A DNA stretch of 64,000 nt from Grammothele lineata (lineage: Eukaryota > Basidiomycota > Agaricomycetes > Polyporales > Polyporaceae), in contig NDFF03000155.1 in the NCBI GenBank assembly GCA_002150815.3, positions 89,505 through 153,504 of the forward strand, written 5' to 3'. The translations under genes and the position numbers were made by a program. This document shows positions 1 through 9,307 of this stretch, piece after piece (the first letter of the stretch is position 1; each line of letters starts with the position of its first letter). Below the pieces are notes generated by a model. That model was not told the DNA's origin. It worked only from the letters and a program-made list of their open reading frames with translations, and searched no databases.

Positions 1-1002
1 CAACCTCGCCCTTTGTGAATTGTGACTCCATGAGCACCGACGCTCTTCCGGTGGAGATCACGAACATGCAGCTCCAAAACAGTATTTCGCGGCAGTCCCT
101 GATCCCTAGAAATAGAACGCCCATCGAGGCTGCCGGCTTATTACAGGTAAGTCAGTTCAGACTCGTCTTGCGGCACGTTACGCCGTACGGGCACAACGAG
201 ACCTGACATTAAGAACCCATCACAGGGGAACACCATCTTCAAATCACCCGAGCTCCTCTATGCCATAATCGATTGCAAGCCGGAAGTCGCACAGACGCAC
301 ATGCAAGACGCGGAGTCGCTCGCCTGGGTTTTCATCCACGCCCTCTACGTGCACGGGCAGAACAACGCGCGAATCCCTGATGACGAATTCGGAAGGCGCC
401 TCCAAGACGGGCTGGAACATGAGTTTTCAGAGCTTTTCTCTTCTCCTTGCCCCGAACATATTCTCGAGCGACGGAACGTGGCGTTCGCAGTCAGCCCTCC
501 AAGTGGGGATCGGGGGCAATCGGATAGCTGGACACAGCTCAGGGGCATCAGGTCGCTCGTTTCCTACGCCAGATGGAGCGCAGAGCTCGACTCGAACGAA
601 ACGGGCAGCGATCATGAGGACAATACATTCAGCGATGGCGACTCCAGTGGCAGCCGTAGCGTTCACAGCACGCTCGAAGCTGCCGAACCAGTCAAGTCCC
701 CTGAGCGGCCGGAGGACGTGGCTGAAGAAATGCAAGTGATAGTGAAGCAGACATGGCAGTTCTTGAAGAGCCGCACTATGGTCGATCATCATCCCGCCTC
801 TGAGTCGAGCAAGGGGACTTTGGCCAGGATTGTCAGGCAGCAGCGACCGCACGCGAAAAGCAGGAGCTATGACCGGAAGGTGCAAGAGATTGAGTGCAAG
901 GCGTGGTTCTTCGCTTTGGAATACGCAGTTACCAGGGGAGTCGATGCGAGGCATATCCGGAAACAGGGCCAGCCTAATGAGGAAGAAGAGTCCACGGACT
1001 AA
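1..1002 (+). CDS. Fungal protein-kinase-like protein, C-terminal part (5' end outside window)
   Basis: The first exon is open to the left edge, so the gene is 5'-partial. A phase-0 intron at 147-225 (gtaagt...cacag) joins it to a second exon at 226-1002. After splicing the protein reads GNTIFKSPELLYAI, then DAESLAWVFIHALYVHG. This has the spacing of the kinase activation-segment end (PE of the APE-like motif) followed by the helix with the conserved Asp, as in the basidiomycete FunK1 kinases, where D-x-E-S-L-x-x-V is typical. The C-terminal 150 residues are Ser/Glu/Asp-rich and then basic, without a recognised domain. The catalytic HRD and DFG motifs would lie to the left of the window, so activity cannot be judged. 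Family assignment is an inference from a short motif. Confidence 0.5.
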
Positions 1003-1398
1003 GGAGAGTAAGACGATGAAGAGCCTGGCTGGGAAAAGACTTGGAGCGAGAGGACGTTGAAAGGACAACTCAGAGGACGAGGAAAGGGCTGAGTATGGGA
1101 ACGACTCCCAGGATGAGAAGTATGTCGACTGGAGTAGATACGTCTAGATGGAGGTTGGCTGGTGTATCGACGCGGTAGAATGCAGTACATGAAATGGCGT
1201 TTATCAAGAGACGACTCGGAGTTTTCTCGGCAATCCAGGCGCAAATTCGGAAGAGGTCAAATACCGGATATGGTATTTCAAGCGCCCACACGTGCATAGC
1301 AGAGCGCGTTCATGCGGCAAGTCCACCGAGACTTTGTTCTCGTCTTGTCTTCTGCCCGCCGTATTCCTCCAAACTCCTCATCTACCCAGACACGCAAG
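1003..1398. other. Intergenic, no gene seen
   Basis: About 400 bases between the kinase-like stop and the next start. The stretch from about 1320 on is the presumed 5' flank of the coiled-coil gene. It shares similarity with 4520-4609, so it belongs to the duplicated unit. I see no conserved coding frame. Confidence 0.5.
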
Positions 1399-2718
1399 AT
1401 GGCGGAAGATATGTCTAGAGCGTCTAGCTCGTCTGCCTACGCTCCACCCATCCTTTCTAGCGCTCCTTCCGCCAGCAGTCTCAAGGTATGTCGCGTTTTG
1501 AACGTGCGTGCAATCCGCATTTCACTTACGAAGTCCGTTGTTCGAGCAGGCATCGACATCTGGATATCGAGGGGCGCGATACAAGGAGAAGTGAGCCTCT
1601 TTTTAAGGCTTTTGATGGATGAACGGAGATTGACGAAGTACAGGTTCCAGGTGTTGAAGGAGAAGTATGATCAGGTCACTGCTGTGCGTTTCCTCTTCTT
1701 CCATTACCCTTTCGACAAGCCAACACGACGCGTCCAGGCGCATACCGAGTACGAGCGCGCTCTTGCACGCGCTGACGACAAACTCAAACGGCTTCAGGAG
1801 GAGTGCAAGTGCGTTTTGTGTCCTCTTCCTTACTGTCCGCGTACCAATATCGTCTTCTTCCACCCCGTTGCTCCATCAACAGTCTTCTCCTCGATGCTGT
1901 CGACATCGCCGTCCCAGCACAACCCTCGCTCATCCACTACCTCACCCGCGACCCCATCCCGCCCCAGTACTACTCCTACACCGTCCCTGTGCCCTCAGAC
2001 GGCTTCCAAGGCGGCCCCTCACTTCACGAACCCTCCCCGCCTCCCCGCCCACCAACACCTCCGCAAGCACCTCACTCCCACACCAACCACTTCGCGCACG
2101 GCCCACCCCCGCCCGCAGTGCACGGCCAAGCGCACCACGCGTACCCGCTCCCGCCACCTCAGTATCCCGGACACGGACACGGACACCCCCAGCCCCATCC
2201 CCACCCTCACGCGCCGCTACACTCCGTGCCCCCTCAACACCTACACAACTACCCCCTCCCACCAGGACACCACGTCTCCCCGCCCCTCGGCCCCGGCCTC
2301 GCGCCCCCGCCACACATGGCGCCGCTGCCCCTGCCGCTCCCCGTGCAACCGCTGCCCGAGCCGCGTCTGCAGCCGATGCATACGTTCGCGATCGACCAGG
2401 AGGGCCCGGCCATGCCGACGCCCGCGCCTCAGCCGGCGAGCACCGGGCGCGGAAGGGGACGTGGGCGGGGACGTGGCGCGGCAGCCGCCGCTGCTGCTGC
2501 CGCGGCCGCAGCTCATGGAGGGACCGACCCGACGCCGCCTGCTACGGGAAGAGGACGAGGACGGGGTCGAGGGAGAGGACGCGGGAGAGGACGCGGGAGA
2601 GGCGCAGCCGCCGCCGCCGCCGCTGCTGCGGCAGCAGGGACGAATGGGCATGTGAACGGGGAAAAGGTGAGTTTTCGACAACGTTCTACGCGTGCAGGGT
2701 GTTGACGACTGGGCCTAG
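1399..2718 (+). CDS. Coiled-coil protein with Pro/His-rich and alternating Arg-Gly/poly-Ala tail
   Basis: Six exons: 1399-1485, 1550-1590, 1644-1683, 1738-1808, 1883-2666, 2698-2718, giving 347 aa. The order is a Ser/Ala-rich N-terminus, a charged heptad-like helix of about 60 residues (FQVLKEKYDQVTAAHTEYER, then ADDKLKRLQEEC), and a short conserved-looking core LLLDAVDIAVPAQPSLIHYL. After that comes a Pro/His-rich disordered region and two blocks of (RG)n each followed by 11-12 alanines. The tail ends GVDDWA. The damaged second copy at 4610-5156 keeps the same exon borders, which supports the splice sites and the last small exon. I do not recognise the family. RG repeats often bind nucleic acid, so a chromatin or RNA role is possible but unproven. 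The coding G+C is extreme in the tail. Confidence 0.7.
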
Positions 2719-3183
2719 TGAGCGGCAGAGGAGCTGCTGCCACCGTGAAGGCGCGTTGGATAGTGTTGGTGGGTTCGATGGTCTCGATTTCGGACATGGT
2801 ATCGTATTTGCTGTATTGCTGTGCTGCTACGGAATCTATTCTACTCCTCAATCTTCCCCATAGAGAGATGATGGCACTCGGCATGTACGTTAGCTCTCGT
2901 TGTCTGAATGCCCGTCGTCACTAGGGAAATCGCCCTTCCACGCACCTACATACTCTGCGAAGCAGCATACAATCTTCACTCATCGTACGTCCTGCATCTG
3001 CTGATTTGCTTCAGACATACATACATCAGCTACCCCGAACGCTTTCTCGGATCCTTTCGCGTTCTGCTCCTTGCGCGCAGCCACTCCGAGTTGAGGGCAT
3101 CTGATGGTGTTACGGGCCATTTACAACAGGAGTCGATCTGAGTACAACTCGTAAGTGTCTGCATTCTCGCTACTGCGATTGAA
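2719..3183. other. Intergenic between convergent genes
   Basis: This is the 3' flank of the coiled-coil gene and of BTB1, which converge here. It matches 5157-5290 after unit 2. No further gene is seen. Confidence 0.5.
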
Positions 3184-4417
3184 CTACCAATACGTGTCCA
3201 GGTCGAAACATTCCGGAAGCTTATCCCAGCATGCCTTTCCCCAATTATAGGCCCAAGTTTTCATACCATACCTGCAACCGGCGCATACGCCTCTCATCAC
3301 CCCTTCCTTTTCCGTTATCGTCTCGCACTGTCTCCAGACGTCTCTCAGCAAACTGAAGTGATCCGATGTCTCCTGCGTATGGCATAACTGGTTCAAGGCC
3401 TGCCTTGCGATCATGTAGCACGGATAGTCCTCTAAACCGTCGTCATCCAATTGCCACAAAGACATGCGCCCCGGCCTGTGATCTTCGCAGATTACTTCTC
3501 TCAGCGCGTCACTGATAATGAAGTTGTTTATGAGGATCCGTAGTTTGGCCCGACCGCGCATGAGGCGCAACCAGTCGCCCCCTTCGAGCAGGCTCCAGCG
3601 CGCGAGACGCCTGCGTGTGTCTTGGGAGGCGGTCCCCTTCTCACCCCAGTCATCCGTGACATGCGTCCGTGTGAGTTGAAGGAACGTCGCGGGGAGTATC
3701 TCCTTGCACCCGAACTCGACCGCGAAGCGGAGAGCCGCGGCGGGCTCGCGCATGGGGAGTATTCCAGGCCCTCTAAGCGCACCTGGCACGAACCCGTAGC
3801 AATCTGCCATCGCCTTGGTCCCGACGTCGGCGTAGCTCCAGGCATCCAAGGTGGTAGGCCAGTCGTCGGTCACGCGACGCACGAACTGTGTGCGGATATT
3901 GTCGAAGAGGTACTTGGAGGCAAGGCGGACGATAGGTGCCACAATTAAAGGCGTATCAGGATCATCTCGGCGCGTAAGAAGGGCATCCCTATAACCCCGG
4001 CCAGATATAAGCAAACGGGTTGTGGATAACTTGACGAAAAACATACGGGAAGTGGTAGATGAGAGAGAGGAGCTCTGCAAGAGGCTCGGCGTCGTCGCCC
4101 GCCAGATCCACCACTGAGACGCCATCGTACGACTCGCTGGTGGAAGCGGTTGCGTCGCGAAACATGTTGGCGAACACAGATGATTGTGTGGACAGGATCA
4201 CCTTGTGCACCTTGAACAGCCAGTAAATGGGAGAAGACGTCTCGACTTCTCTACTGCCAGCATCATTGTCAGAGGCTTTTTGGGAGCCCGAGGTGTCGTC
4301 GCGTTTGATAGCTAGATCCTGGACGGATGTCGACGCGCGAGCACGGAGGATCACGTCTCCATTCGAGAAGTAGAGGCGTGAGTGATGCTCAGATACTTCG
4401 TTCGTCGAGATCGACAT
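3184..4417 (-). CDS. BTB/POZ domain protein (BTB1)
   Basis: Two exons on the minus strand, 4417-4047 and 3988-3184, 391 aa, with a phase-2 intron at 3989-4046. The N-terminal BTB domain (about residues 12-115) shows LYFSNGDVIL, FKVHKVILSTQSSVFANMF and a DGVSVVDLAGDD strand. The second exon is the long C-terminal region shared by all paralogues here: VRLASKYLFDNIR, DDWPTTLD, AALRFAVEFGCKEILPA, then a C-terminal Cys pair (VCAGC) and WDKLPE. BTB domains dimerise and often bridge substrates to cullin-3 ligases or act in transcription; the partner is unknown. The start is fixed by the matching MSI-x-TNEV start of BTB2. It is convergent with the coi­led-coil gene at 1399-2718. Confidence 0.85.
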
Positions 4418-4609
4418 CGTTTCGTGAAGTGAAGCGTACAGGAGGACACGGAGAAGCTTCAAGGAGAGGGCTATGTATGTATACATAGGCGCTAGAAGGG
4501 TGCAGCGGACCGCAAGTCGGAGCACTTGTGTTCGTCTTGCCACCATCTCACTTCCGTCGACCTTTGTTCGGCCCTCTTTGTCTTCAAGTTCTACTCTAAC
4601 TGGGGGCAT

Positions 4610-5156
4610 GTCTCGAGCTCTGAGATTGTCGGTCTACGCTCGACCTGCTCTTTCCAGCGCTCCTTCCGATGCCAACAGTCTCAGGGTACGTCACTACATT
4701 TTGAACGTGCTACAATCCACTGATGGTAGCTGTCGTACGTGCAGGCATAGACACCTAGCTATCCAGAGGTATGGTACAAGTAGAAGTCAGCTTTTAAGGC
4801 GTTCGACGGGTGAATCATGATGGGGGCTGACGAAGTGCGTTTTCTCTTTTCTCATTCTCTCTTTGCAAGTTAACACGACGCGCATAGGCACGCTCAGAGT
4901 ATTAGTGCATTCTCGCCCGCACTGATGGAAAGCTCAAGCGGCTACAGGCCGAGTGCAAGTATGTTTCATGTCATCTTCCTTCCGGTCCGTGTACCAAGAC
5001 TATACCCTGCGCGCCGCCACCCGTTCGACAGTTTACTCCTCGATGCGGTCGACATCGCCGTACCTGCGTAACCCTCACCCATCCACTGCCAGACTCCCTC
5101 AATACTTCCGACAACGTATGGCTCGTGGGGGATGTTGACGACCGGGCCTAGTGAGC
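4610..5156 (+). pseudogene. Relic of the coiled-coil gene (second copy)
   Basis: Similarity to 1399-2718 is clear at the ATG (4610), along the first exon up to a gtacgt donor, at the core that encodes LLLDAVDIAVP, and at the last exon (GVDD-x-A then TAG). The open frame is broken by a TAA at 5069-5071, where the intact copy has CAA. The Pro/His and Arg-Gly/Ala-coding part, about 700 bp, is missing. The relic follows BTB1 and precedes BTB2 in the duplicated unit. Confidence 0.75.
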
Positions 5157-6020
5157 GGCAGAAGAGCTGCTGCCGCCGTGAGGGCGCGTTGGATGGCGTC
5201 GGTGGGTTTGATGGTCTCGGCTCTGGACATGTAATCGTACGTGTTATGCTTGTCGTGCTGCCATGGAACTCTTTCTGCCCGAAGCAATAGCTGTTGGAGG
5301 TGTGTCTCGCTGGGAGGGAACGTGCAGCAATCGCCGTTGGAGGAACATCCTGGACGGAGATTCTGTTGACGGTAATCGACGTCGCGACACGCATGTGTGG
5401 CGACAACGATCGCACCAAGTAGCCTCTTCATCTCTCCCGTCCGACTCTTAGGGTCCCACGGGATCCACGCCGCGTACATTGTACGTCTCGTCGAGCAGAT
5501 ACGATGCGATTCTCGCTACCGCTCACAAGCCCGTTTGAGGCACTGCAAGACGGCCGTTCTGTTCGACCGAATGAAAAGGGCGGACAGACAAGTGTTGGAA
5601 GCAAAAACGTGTGAGTGTTTAAATCCTGAGTCTAGTCATGCTCAATCGTTCTTTCCCAGCTTCGAGAGCCCTAGAAACCCTATGCCGCGCTCTCGCCGTT
5701 TCCTGAAGGCCCGTCGTCAATCTGACCGTCCCTTCCACGGACTTCTGTTCTTCATCGAATGTTTCTCATGCGGCACATGGCCCTCAACTGCAACGTTCAA
5801 CGTTTCGATTCATCATACAGCTCGCCCCGATCGATCATCACAGGCATACAAGGCTAGCCGTAGAGTGTCTCAATCCCTCGTTCGTGTCCAGATTCTCTTC
5901 GACGCCCAACTGCGGGGATCATCAACTGGTGGTGGTACGAACCTCCGGGCGCAGCGGGTGGCGATCTGAGAATAAGTTGTGAGCGTTCGCATATTTCCGC
6001 TGCTGCACTACACTTACTAC
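5157..6020. other. Intergenic between coiled-coil relic and BTB2
   Basis: The first 130 bases repeat the 3' flank at 2719-2860. The rest holds an open frame (5397-5969) without any recognisable domain or paralogue support. I do not call a gene. Confidence 0.45.
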
Positions 6021-7234
6021 CTAATACGTGTTCAGGTCGAAGCACTCCGGAAGCTTTCCCCAACATTCTTTTCCCCAATCATCGGCCCAAGATTGCAGAC
6101 CGCCCGCACAAAAGGAGCACATTCCTTTGAGTCCTTCCTCCGTGATCACTGTCTGGGACCACTTCCGGGTGTCTCAACAAGCCGAAATGATCTGACGTCT
6201 CGTGCGTCTCGAACAACCGGTCCAGGACCCGCTTTGCAATCTTGCAACAGGGATAGTCCTCCAATTCGCTCTGGTCCAGTTCATCGAAGTCCTGACACTC
6301 CGGCCTGTGCAGCTTGTGGACGATGTTGTTCAGGGTATCAGTGAGATCGAAGTCGCGTATATTATCGCTTAGTCTGTCCCGACCGCGCATGAGGCGGTAC
6401 CAACCGCCCCCGTCGAGCAGCCTCCAGCGCGCAGAGTACGTCGTCGCGCCCCAGCGTGCATACTGCTCGTTCCACTCCATGGACGTCCGCGTCCGCGCAA
6501 GCTGAACGAACGCGGCGGGGAGGATCTCCTTACACCCGAACTCGGCGGCGAAGCGGATCGCCGCGGCGGGCTCGAACCCGGGCTCGCTGAGTGTCTGCGA
6601 GCCGAATTTGAACGAGTAGTAATTCAGCATCGCACCGGCCGTCACGTTGGCGCGAGTCCAGTCCTCGAACGTAATAGGCCAATCGTCAACCACGCGGCGC
6701 ACGAGCTGCATTCGGATGGTGTCGAAGAGATATTTAGATGCGAGGCGGACGATGGGAGCGAGGATGAGAGGCGTGTTGTGATCTCCTCGGCGCGTAGGGA
6801 CGGCGTCTCTGTTACCGTGGCAAGATGTAAGTAGAATAAGAAGGCGTATTTTGGCTTGGAACGTACGGGAGGTTGTAGACCAGAGAGAGAAGCTCTGCGA
6901 GAGGCTTAGCTTCGTCACCCGCCATATCCACCACCGAGACGCCATCGTACGATTCGCCGGTGAAAGCTCTTGCGTCGCGGAACATGTTGGCGAACACAGG
7001 TGATTGAATGGACAGGATCATCTTGTGCACCTTGAACAGCCAGCAGATGCGAGAAGACGCCTTGATTTTTGCTCCGTCAGCATCGCTCCTAGAGGCTTTC
7101 TGGGAGGCACCGTCGTCACGTTTGGCAGTCAGATCCTGGACGGAGGTCGGCGCATGAGCGCGAAGGATAACATCTCCGTCCGAGAAGTAGAGATGTGGGT
7201 GATGCTCAGGTACTTCGTTCGTCGGGATCGACAT
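6021..7234 (-). pseudogene. BTB/POZ domain protein BTB2 with a 1-base frameshift near the C-terminus
   Basis: Exons 7234-6867 and 6808 downwards, with the same phase-2 intron as the other copies. As it stands the frame ends at 6079 (365 aa). The BTB domain (LYFSDGDVIL, FKVHKMILSIQSPVFANMF) and most of the C-terminal region are intact. Near 6170-6175, just after HFGLLR, one base is missing relative to BTB1. The other frame then encodes the expected family ending, including a Cys pair, WGKLPECFDL and a stop at 6021-6023. The present product therefore loses the terminal CxxC/W-x-x-LPE module and ends in an unrelated tail. This is either a recent pseudogene or a sequencing error. Confidence 0.75.
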
Positions 7235-7729
7235 GGACTGAAACGTACAGGAGGACGCAAGGAGGCTTGAAAGAGTAAGAAAGAAATAGTGCTGTGGGAG
7301 CCATCGCGGCTAATGATTACTCGGCACTAGTAGCTACACGTGGTACTCCGAGTGCGGTCGTCCCGTTGCAGTGAAGAAGTTCGCGGCTCTTCTTGTCCGA
7401 GGATTTCGGGTCGGTGTACGGGCCCTCAGTGCTCTGTATTCTCCTCCATCGTTGATGAGTTCAGGCAATCCTCGAGTAATCCTGTGCGGTAATCGTCGAT
7501 GTTGGACCGGCTGCAACGTTATTGCCAAGTTTAACCGACTATCGTATGCCAATTCGTGTCGCTTCATTGTAGCCTTTGCATTCGCTACTTCCGGATACTT
7601 ACATACGACGATCTACGTGATTTGTACAGCGTGCGGACACATCAATGATCGCGTTCAAAGTGCCTAGCTTTGAGTAAGCCGTAACCCTCCATAATACAAG
7701 TGTCGACTTATGCTCACCGGCCCGAATAT
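7235..7729. other. Intergenic between BTB2 and BTB3
   Basis: The first 35 bases are the BTB2 5' leader, similar to that of BTB1. The rest has no conserved frame or repeat that I can see. Confidence 0.45.
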
Positions 7730-8988
7730 TCATTTGGCTGAAAAGTACTCCGGAAGTTTGTCCCAGAACCGATTTTGATGCCGAAAAGCCCATTTCCGCA
7801 AGTTACTCCTGCAATCGTAGCATAGCCCTTCCTCGAGACCCTTCTTCGCCTCCTGCTTGTCGCACCACTCCACAGATTCTTTCAGCGCTCCTAGAGGGTT
7901 AAACGTCGGCGGACGCGCTCCGAGCCGGAGCAGCGGGTACAAACTTTGTTGTACAATTGTGTAGCAGGGGTATAGGGGTGCAATATCTTCTTCAAGCGCT
8001 AGGATTGGGAGGTCGGGCGGCGTGCACTGCGTCTGGACGACCTCTCTGAGCGAGTCGATGTACCGGGTCTCCGCCATGAACCTTCTGAAATGTTCCCTTC
8101 CCCATGCGAGGCGAAGCCAATCTTCTTTCTCGAGCATGTTCCAACGTGCGGTGCGCTCGAAGTCCAGCACAGAGTTTCCGACTATGTACGCATCGGGGCC
8201 CGTAGCGTGCACCCGCTCGTAAGCTTCATATCCGCCGCCATCCCAGTCGAATATCATAGGTGTCCGTGCGAGTTGCAAGAATGCTGCGGGAAGGATCTCG
8301 GAGCACCCAAACTCCATCGCGAAACGAATCGCTGCGACGGGCTCGGGAACAACGGACGAGAGACGGCCGTTGTACATGGAAAAGTCGAGGGGGAAGCGTT
8401 CGTTCATCGCCCTAACTTCGGCCTCGGCACGGTCCCATTCGTCAAGAGTGGTAGGCCAGTCGTCAATGACGCGGCGCACAAGCTGGGCGCGAATCGTATC
8501 GAAGAGGTACTTGGAAGCGAGACGGACGACAGGGGCGATGATGAGAGGCGTATCGGGATCCCATCGGCGCGTGGGGAGGGCGTCTCTATAGTTAGAGTAC
8601 AATGTGGACATTTCAATCAAAGCCACAAAGAAGACAGAATGGCGTACGGAAGGCTATAAGCAAGTGAGAGGAGCTGTGCGAGGGGCACTGCTTCGTCGTT
8701 CGCCATGTCCACTACCGGGACTCCATCGTGCATTTCTTGCGGGACGGCAGTCGCATCCTGGAACATGTTCGCAAATATCGAAGACTGTAGCGCGAGAACG
8801 GTTTTGTGAACTTTGAACAGCCAGTAGATTCGAGATGGATCCTCCGCCGCGTTCTCGTCACGATGAGAGTCAGGTTTGGTGAACTCGTCGACAGAGAGCG
8901 ATGCCCGAGCACGGAGAACAATGTCACCATTAGGGAAGTAGAGAGGAAAATACTGCTGCAACACTTCCACAGGTGTCTCCGACATCAT
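7730..8988 (-). CDS. BTB/POZ domain protein (BTB3)
   Basis: Exons 8988-8648 and 8585-7730, 398 aa; a second Met at 8985 would give 397 aa. The BTB part shows LYFPNGDIVL, FKVHKTVLALQSSIFANMF and DGVPVVDMANDE. The C-terminal part shows VRLASKYLFDTIRAQLVRRV, DDWPTTLDEWD, AIRFAMEFGCSEILPAAF, a late Cys pair (LCYDC) and WDKLPEYF. All family landmarks are present and the frame is open throughout, so this is an intact member. The intron is phase 2, as in every paralogue here. It follows BTB2 on the same strand and precedes amidohydrolase A. Confidence 0.87.
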
Positions 8989-9307
8989 TTCTGGTCAATC
9001 CAGTGGGAGTGGGAAGGCGCAAGAAGGAGGACAATTGCGGCAGTCGCTCAACGATTTTTTTTGGTGCTGATAAGAACCATTCACGTGACCTCTTGATCTG
9101 CCTCCGCGACTCGACCAGCTGAAGCAAATGTGCTAATCCGTCACCAGGATTGCTTCATTAAAATTTAACATACACTTTGACGGAGCCGCATACCATCTGT
9201 ACGAATGGAAACTCTACTCAAGCAAATTACAGATGACATTTGTGTAGAGATCGTGGTCACTGGGGAACGCCGCATAGAGGTGCTGCCAGTGGGTTCAATT
9301 GGGATGG
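8989..9307. other. Intergenic between BTB3 start and amidohydrolase A stop
   Basis: About 320 bases that must hold the BTB3 promoter and the 3' region of amidohydrolase A. No gene is seen. Confidence 0.45.

Larger units (their letters stand above)
1320..7260. repeat. Tandem segmental duplication of a two-gene unit (coiled-coil gene + BTB gene)
   Basis: Unit 1 (about 1320-4420) and unit 2 (about 4520-7260) have the same order: a plus-strand coiled-coil gene, a similar 3' flank, then a minus-strand BTB gene. The 3' flanks match closely (2719-2860 with 5157-5290; both begin with the ending GVDD-x-A, a stop and the bases agcggcaga). The 5' leaders of the two BTB genes also match (cctcctgtacg just upstream of each ATG). 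Unit 2 lacks about 700 bp of the Pro/Arg-Gly/Ala-coding exon. The duplication is seen directly; its exact ends are approximate. Confidence 0.8.

Noticed and set aside
427..1068. 213-codon minus-strand frame over the kinase-like gene
   Set aside because: Antisense to a better supported plus-strand frame; no domain.
1312..2863. Long Arg/Pro-rich open frames overlapping the coiled-coil gene
   Set aside because: They are other-frame readings of the GC-rich repeat exon. The frame 1883-2666 is the one that joins the other exons in phase and matches the relic copy.
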